Source of the DNA: an uncultured Mycoplasmatota bacterium
Lineage (GTDB): Bacteria; Bacillota_I; Bacilli_A; RF39; UBA660
NCBI GenBank assembly: GCA_946613765.1
Contig: CAMOFW010000021.1
Location: forward strand, 1 to 10,378
DNA length: 10,378 bases
Direction: 5' to 3'
Shown here: positions 6,832 through 10,378 of the stretch, piece after piece
How positions within the stretch are numbered: the first letter of the stretch is position 1
Layout of the letters: the number at the start of each line of letters is the position of its first letter
Position numbers and translations under genes: made by a program
The notes under the pieces: model-generated
The model's input: only the letters and a program-made list of their open reading frames with translations
Told to the model about the DNA's origin: nothing
Databases searched by the model: none

Positions 6832-7548
6832 TTAGTTACCATTACTTGTATAAACTACAGAAATAGATCCTAAAGTAACAACGATATCACCGTCTAATGT
6901 TGCAGCAACTGCTCTAGCATCAGCATCATCTTTATAAGATACTGTTAATACTACTGGAGCGCTACCACCTGCAGCGATTGTTGAAGAACTAATGCTTGCT
7001 GGTGTTGATGTATAAGTTGTTCCACCAATTGATAGTGATACGCCAAACATCTTAGCACAATCAGCGTTTGTTATTGCATTTGTATTTCCACCTGTTTTAG
7101 ATGATCCAGCACCTTCAACTCCTTCGTATACTGTTGCAGCAGAAGCTGGAGCACTTGTACAAGTTACAGCTACGTTATCAAAGTTAACTGAGTCTAAATA
7201 TGCAGTAAGAGTACCTTTATTTAGAATGCTTAAATTATATGATACACTTGAACCTGTAGTAGTTGATAGTGTAGCATTAGTATTTTGGGCAATTGTGTAT
7301 TTAGTTACATCAATAACTCCTTCATTTCCTGTTTCATTTGCAGCAACAGTTCTTGCTGTAGAAACATCTTCGATTGTAGTTCCGTCAGTTGAGAAACCAA
7401 CATTCCAGTTTGTTGTACCAGTTGTAACATTAGCAGCTGTATCAATTTTTAAACTAGTTGAGAATGATGCAAAACCTAATGATAAACCAGCAACAGCTAC
7501 TACTAAAGCAATAACAGCTAATAGTCTTCCTCCATTATTTTTTTCCAT
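6832..7548 (-). CDS. TasA/camelysin-like exported fibre protein (SipW-type substrate)
   Basis: A 238-residue exported protein, rich in Ala, Thr, Ser, Gly and Val. It has a short charged N-terminus, a membrane segment at about residues 9-26, and then SFSTSLKIDTA, a SipW-type signal region. The mature part shows Y104-x5-N110-x-G112-x-L114-x-A116-x-L118 and G194-x10-Y205 (in LTVSYKDD), as in TasA/camelysin-like proteins. Cys130 and Cys164 could form a disulfide. The start is the ATG at 7548, because a near-perfect GGAGGTGA lies five bases upstream; the in-frame TTG at 7563 overlaps the region just before that ribosome site. Base use is less AT-rich than in its neighbours and Ala codons are frequent, which with the strong ribosome site suggests high expression. 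It is probably the major fibre or matrix subunit. It is longer in inserts and more divergent than Bacillus TasA, so exact orthology is not claimed. Confidence 0.85.
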   Translation of the reverse strand: MEKNNGGRLLAVIALVVAVAGLSLGFASFSTSLKIDTAANVTTGTTNWNVGFSTDGTTIEDVSTARTVAANETGNEGVIDVTKYTIAQNTNATLSTTTGSSVSYNLSILNKGTLTAYLDSVNFDNVAVTCTSAPASAATVYEGVEGAGSSKTGGNTNAITNADCAKMFGVSLSIGGTTYTSTPASISSSTIAAGGSAPVVLTVSYKDDADARAVAATLDGDIVVTLGSISVVYTSNGN

Positions 7549-7553
7549 TTCTT

Positions 7554-7561
7554 TCACCTCC
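7554..7561 (-). promoter_or_regulatory. near-perfect Shine-Dalgarno site of the TasA-like gene
   Basis: Minus strand GGAGGTGA, five bases before the ATG at 7548. It is the best ribosome site in the window and fixes the start, since the alternative TTG at 7563 lies upstream of it and partly overlaps it. A6T7 precedes it immediately. Confidence 0.9.
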
Positions 7562-7577
7562 AAAAAAATTTTTTACT

Positions 7578-7630
7578 GCATAAGTTATATCGTTATGTAT
7601 TTTCTTGATGTCTTCAAGTATGTCCTATGC
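7578..7630 (-). promoter_or_regulatory. possible structured leader of the TasA-like mRNA
   Basis: GCATAGG at 7630-7624 can pair with CTTATGC at 7584-7578 (7 bp with one G-U). Inside it, CTTGA at 7618-7614 pairs with TCAAG at 7608-7604 around AGACA. The structure would occupy most of the roughly 80-base leader before the A6T7 tract and ribosome site. It matches no riboswitch that I recognise. In AT-rich DNA such pairing can be chance. Confidence 0.3.
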
Positions 7631-7637
7631 TATTTTA

Positions 7638-7666
7638 AATATATCTCAGTTTTTTACAAATTTCAA
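7638..7666 (-). promoter_or_regulatory. sigma-A-type promoter of the TasA-like gene
   Basis: Minus strand TTGAAA (7666-7661), a 17-base spacer, then TATATT (7643-7638), each hexamer five of six to consensus. The -35 box contains the TGA stop codon of the large upstream gene. Transcription is expected to begin near 7631, about 80 bases before the ATG. It gives the small fibre gene and the two genes after it a supply independent of the large gene. Confidence 0.68.
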
Positions 7667-10233
7667 CTAAAAGAACCTATTTTAATGTAAATGTTTGACA
7701 AAGTACACTTAGTAAATCTAAATGGAACTCCACTTGCGTTTTTAGATGCACCAAACCATACAGTTAAATCAAATGGTGAATTAAATGATGAATTATCATC
7801 TATTAATGTATATGCTGAACCATTTACACTTGTATATATTTTTCTATTGATTCTTGCAATTTTATATGTTGCACCAGATGTATAATTAGCGTTTGCTGAT
7901 GTTGAAAACGATCTAAATTCAAATTGATTTCCTTTACGTCTAAATACTACTCCAGGGTTAGTTGATTGATTCTCTGTTTTAGAGTTCATTATTGTATTTT
8001 GATTATTATCTCCTGAATTGTTTTCTTGTTGTGATGGTACATAATTACTTATTTCAAATGATATTTCAAAGTCTTTATATAAGTTTTCATTATTATATAA
8101 GGCTATTCCAGTATCTATATATGTATTATTAGTATATACTGTACCATCTAAATCATTAACACATGTATCCCCTGTTATATTAGTTGATGAACCATTAAAG
8201 TTACATGAACCAGATATTGCAAATACTTTAGGGAACATGTCTACAGTATTTTGTTCAAAATGTGCTGTATATGTTCTATCTCCAGATGAACCTTGTTCAA
8301 TTGTTACACTAAGCTCTGGTGTATCACCATTGCTTCCTGTCCATCCGACGAATGTATAACCTATCTTAGTTGGATTAACTAAAGTAAATGTTCTAGTATT
8401 TTCATTATACATAGTTGGATTATCTGCAATACCACCATCTAAATTATAAGTAATAGTATAATATGTTTCAGTAACATATGGTGTTAAATAACCTTTTACT
8501 CCATTATGAGCTAGTTTTGCGTATGAACTAGTAGTATAAGATGAACTATATGGTGTTGCATCTAAAGTATTAGCTGAACCAACTAGTTTTTTAGCATTAT
8601 TAAACATTGCGGAATCAGTTACTTTACTTGCGGTACTAAAATCATTATATGCATATATAGTTTTAAGATTTGTTGCTGAATCAAACATTCTATTAAATTG
8701 TTTAACTTTAGATGTATCAAAGTTTTCACCTAAATATATTGTTTCAAGTCCTGTGGCATTAACAAACATACCATACATACTTTCAACATTTGATGTATCA
8801 AAACTTCTTAAATCTAATTCATTTACTTTTTCAAATTTTCTAAACATCCAATACATGCTTCTTGCATTATGAGTATCAAAATGACTAACATCTAGTGAAG
8901 TAAGTTTAGCACAACCACCAAACATTCTCTTAAGGTCTGAAGAATTAGTTGTTGTTATTTCACTTGTATCAATACTTGTTAGTATCTTACAGTCATTAAA
9001 CATATAAGTTAAACCAAATCCACTTGAAGCATTTTCATCTTGGTCATTACCATAGTTAAAGTTTGGATTATATTCTAAAACAAGACCTGAAGTATTAATC
9101 TTTCCATTAATTGTGGTTAGCTTAGCATCTTTATCAAACCAGTGTGAAAAGTTCCTTACTAGTGATGTATTTGTACCATTTAAATCAACTGTTGTTAAGT
9201 TAGTCATTAGTCTAAAGGCACCTAAAGTGTATGGATGATAATAAACTACATTAGCTTCAGACCACCAGTAGAAATTATTATTATCTACCCATCCATATAT
9301 TTCATTATTACTTGGATAATCTGGATCAGTTGATGATGTACTTATAATATATGCAGTATTATTATTAACCATAGCTTGTACTTCACTTAAAGTCTTTGTA
9401 GTATTTCTACTAAATGATTTTATATTTGTAGTACTAAATTGATTAAATAATTGATTATTTACTCCATCATATGCTACAAAATATGACATAGTTAAATAAG
9501 ATATAGTTATATCATCATTAATATCATTGATATTTATTTTACCTGTTGAAGAATTATAACTAGCATTAGTTGTACCATCAAAGTGTACATTTGGTGGATA
9601 TGGAGTATTTAAAGTAAATTCAATGTTATCCCCTTCTATAGCTTTAGTTGGTAAATTAGCACTATTTAAATTAACATAAGTAATACTATAGAATCTTCTA
9701 AAGTCAAAATCTAATTGAACATTATAATTAGTATTACTACTATCAAAACCATTATCTTTATATTTTAAAGTTATTAGTAATTTAGATACTGATCCTAATT
9801 TACATTCACTATCATCAAGATAATCACATAATTCATCTTTTAAAGTATAATTAGTTAATTCATAGTCTAAATTAGAAGGAAGACCACTAATACCAAGTAT
9901 ACCCATTTCTATATTACCTAGATTAGTTATTTCTACTTCATAAGTAATAGTTGAATTTCTACTAGGTAAATCTATATTAGTACTAATAGATGTTGTGTTA
10001 TAATCTTGCCAATTAGATATAGCATTATTAGTAGCACTATCTAGTGATATTTTAGTTATTCTTATATCTTTGTTGATTCTAAATGTTGCAGCAATAGAAC
10101 CAATATCTAAACTTGATTGGAACGCAGAAAAGCCTATTGTTATAAAAACAACAAGCAATAAGACTATTGAAATAGCCACAGTAAGAAAATTTCTTTTATT
10201 TTTTTCATTTAATCTTCTTTTAAACTTCCACAT
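7663..10233 (-). CDS. giant exported surface protein: SipW-type signal, TasA-like domain, BspA/DUF285 repeats, InlB B-repeat, lectin-like C-terminus
   Basis: An 856-residue surface protein. A basic N-terminus and a membrane segment (about residues 16-34) lead into FSAFQSSLDIGS, a SipW-type signal region like that of the TasA-like protein. A TasA/camelysin-like domain follows (about 50-180; Y98-x5-N104-x-G106-x-I108, G147-x10-Y158). Then come a linker domain to about 360 and BspA/DUF285 repeats (about 405-550) with MF pairs every 26-27 residues and FDTSNV-like turns. An InlB B-repeat (about 590-661) has YNLDGG and GYTFVGW. The C-terminal domain (about 700-856) looks like a concanavalin/LamG-type jelly roll, with YIDTGIAL, INRKIYTSVNG and LTVWFGAS. 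There is no LPxTG anchor. AAAGG precedes the ATG at 10233 by 10 bases. It is probably an adhesin or fibre-associated protein processed by the SipW-type peptidase encoded downstream. If not cleaved, it would stay anchored by its N-terminus. Confidence 0.88.
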   Translation of the reverse strand: MWKFKRRLNEKNKRNFLTVAISIVLLLVVFITIGFSAFQSSLDIGSIAATFRINKDIRITKISLDSATNNAISNWQDYNTTSISTNIDLPSRNSTITYEVEITNLGNIEMGILGISGLPSNLDYELTNYTLKDELCDYLDDSECKLGSVSKLLITLKYKDNGFDSSNTNYNVQLDFDFRRFYSITYVNLNSANLPTKAIEGDNIEFTLNTPYPPNVHFDGTTNASYNSSTGKININDINDDITISYLTMSYFVAYDGVNNQLFNQFSTTNIKSFSRNTTKTLSEVQAMVNNNTAYIISTSSTDPDYPSNNEIYGWVDNNNFYWWSEANVVYYHPYTLGAFRLMTNLTTVDLNGTNTSLVRNFSHWFDKDAKLTTINGKINTSGLVLEYNPNFNYGNDQDENASSGFGLTYMFNDCKILTSIDTSEITTTNSSDLKRMFGGCAKLTSLDVSHFDTHNARSMYWMFRKFEKVNELDLRSFDTSNVESMYGMFVNATGLETIYLGENFDTSKVKQFNRMFDSATNLKTIYAYNDFSTASKVTDSAMFNNAKKLVGSANTLDATPYSSSYTTSSYAKLAHNGVKGYLTPYVTETYYTITYNLDGGIADNPTMYNENTRTFTLVNPTKIGYTFVGWTGSNGDTPELSVTIEQGSSGDRTYTAHFEQNTVDMFPKVFAISGSCNFNGSSTNITGDTCVNDLDGTVYTNNTYIDTGIALYNNENLYKDFEISFEISNYVPSQQENNSGDNNQNTIMNSKTENQSTNPGVVFRRKGNQFEFRSFSTSANANYTSGATYKIARINRKIYTSVNGSAYTLIDDNSSFNSPFDLTVWFGASKNASGVPFRFTKCTLSNIYIKIGSFS
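7666..8136 (-). other. lectin-like (LamG/concanavalin-type) C-terminal domain region of the 856-aa protein
   Basis: Residues about 700-856. Alternating hydrophobic strands, the YIDTGIAL opening, an FEISFEI strand, a VVFRRKGNQFEF strand, INRKIYTSVNG and a final TLSNIYIKIG strand match the pattern of jelly-roll domains used for sugar or matrix binding. An Asn/Gln/Ser-rich loop at about 733-758 interrupts it. The assignment is by pattern only. Confidence 0.5.
8251..8466 (-). other. InlB B-repeat (Listeria-Bacteroides repeat) in the 856-aa protein
   Basis: Residues about 590-661 show YTITYNLDGG, TFTLVNPTKIGYTFVGWTG and a final YTAHFEQ, the conserved strands of the InlB B-repeat / Flg_new family. 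This module is common in surface proteins of Firmicutes and Mollicutes. Only one copy is present. Confidence 0.85.
8584..9021 (-). repeat. BspA/DUF285 repeat region within the 856-aa protein
   Basis: Residues about 405-550 hold six protein repeats with MF at 411, 437, 463, 489, 516 and 543, a period of 26-27 residues. The unit is roughly MFxxAxxLxxLDLSxFDTSNVxxM. The DNA copies have diverged, so this is an old protein repeat rather than a recent DNA duplication. Confidence 0.85.
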
Positions 10234-10255
10234 AAGCTACAAGCCTTTCAATGTT

Positions 10256-10275
10256 GTATATGCTATCAAGTATAC
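10256..10275 (-). promoter_or_regulatory. small inverted repeat in the leader of the 856-aa gene
   Basis: Minus strand GTATA at 10275-10271 can pair with TATAC at 10260-10256 around a 10-base loop. It lies between the expected transcription start and the ribosome site AAAGG. It contains ATACTTGA, which also occurs in the TasA-like leader at 7621-7614. It could be an operator or chance. Confidence 0.25.
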
Positions 10276-10290
10276 TCTATTCTATTTAAA

Positions 10291-10319
10291 ATTATATCAC
10301 AAATTATTTTTAAGATAAA
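10291..10319 (-). promoter_or_regulatory. extended -10 promoter of the 856-aa surface protein gene
   Basis: Minus strand TTTGTGATATAAT gives TGTG-A-TATAAT at 10300-10291, with TATAAT perfect and a weak -35 TTTATC at 10319-10314 (17-base spacer). Transcription should begin near 10284, leaving a leader of about 50 bases. The -35 region overlaps the end of the upstream reading frame. Confidence 0.72.
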
Positions 10320-10378
10320 TTATTTTTTTCTACACTTATTATTATTGCTATTGATATCATTGATACTAATAAACTACT
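10310..10378 (-). CDS. partial CDS: C-terminal end of an upstream hydrophobic protein
   Basis: The minus strand is open from the window edge for 22 codons and then stops at TAA (10312-10310). The peptide reads SSLLVSMISIAIIIS followed by VEKNNLS, that is a membrane-like stretch and a short polar tail. The other two minus-strand frames meet stops at once. This fits the end of a membrane protein gene on the same strand, but 22 codons cannot identify it or prove it real. Confidence 0.4.
   Translation of the reverse strand, partial: SSLLVSMISIAIIISVEKNNLS

Noticed and set aside
7549..7563. TTG start at 7563 for the TasA-like gene
   Set aside because: The TTG overlaps the GGAGGTGA site, which is correctly spaced for the ATG at 7548.
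7564..7662. Riboswitch (such as a c-di-GMP type) in the TasA-like leader
   Set aside because: No conserved core of a known riboswitch class is seen; only possible local stems in AT-rich sequence.
7654..7665. TGA at 7665-7663 as a Trp codon (Mycoplasma-type code 4), extending the 856-aa protein
   Set aside because: Read-through would add only three residues before a TAA, so this site alone cannot decide. However, Trp codons throughout the window are TGG and no in-frame TGA is needed in any gene, so code 11 is simpler.
7226..7690. Plus-strand open frame of 154 codons across the TasA-like gene and its leader
   Set aside because: It is the complement of a well-supported gene. Its hydrophobic look comes from reading Ala/Thr-rich codons backwards.
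7691..7885. Plus-strand open frame of 64 codons inside the 856-aa gene
   Set aside because: It is antisense to the lectin-like C-terminal domain, with no supporting start signals.
8584..9021. CRISPR-like or tandem DNA repeat
   Set aside because: The periodicity is at protein level (DUF285 units of 26-27 residues). The DNA units are diverged and there are no spacers.
10070..10318. Plus-strand open frame of 82 codons over the start of the 856-aa gene
   Set aside because: It covers the opposite strand of the signal segment, ribosome site and promoter of the real gene. Its hydrophobic part is a shadow.

Overview
The window is a strongly AT-rich stretch of a low-GC Gram-positive (Firmicutes/Bacilli-type) genome, probably an uncultured gut or host-associated lineage. 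The evidence is Bacillus-like extended -10 promoters (TTGTGnTATAAT), good Shine-Dalgarno sites, short hairpin-plus-U terminators, a CarD-family regulator, a lipoprotein signal, and a SipW/TasA-type export module. Trp codons are TGG inside the reading frames and one gene ends in TGA, so the standard bacterial code 11 fits. Every credible gene is on the minus strand, so the window is transcribed from right to left.

Right part (10378 to 4536), surface-fibre module. The last 22 codons of an upstream gene come first. They are followed by a very large exported protein (856 aa) with a SipW-type signal anchor, a TasA/camelysin-like beta domain, BspA/DUF285 leucine-rich repeats, an InlB B-repeat and a C-terminal lectin-like domain. 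Next is a small Ala/Thr/Ser-rich TasA-like protein with its own sigma-A promoter and a near-perfect Shine-Dalgarno site. After it come a signal peptidase I of the archaeal/ER/SipW type (S26B, Ser-His) carrying a long multi-pass N-terminal extension, and a DUF5305 membrane protein. A strong terminator closes the module. The likely logic is that the peptidase processes the two SipW-type precursors, which assemble outside the cell, with the DUF5305 protein as a membrane-bound accessory.

Middle part (4514 to 2945): three single genes, each with its own extended -10 promoter and terminator. They encode a small lipoprotein, a CarD/CdnL-type RNA polymerase-binding regulator and a GNAT acetyltransferase.

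Left part (2934 to 8), glycosylation operon. A GtrB/DPM1-like polyprenyl-phosphate glycosyltransferase, a GT-C-like multi-pass membrane protein and a small membrane-anchored protein are packed with 2-8 bp gaps. The anchored protein carries the same beta-domain signature as the two SipW-type substrates (Y-x5-N-x-G-x-[LI] followed later by G-x10-Y). This gives a sequence-based link between the glycosylation operon and the fibre module.

No RNA genes, CRISPR arrays, insertion sequences or attachment sites were seen, and no gene-free stretch exceeds 300 bases.
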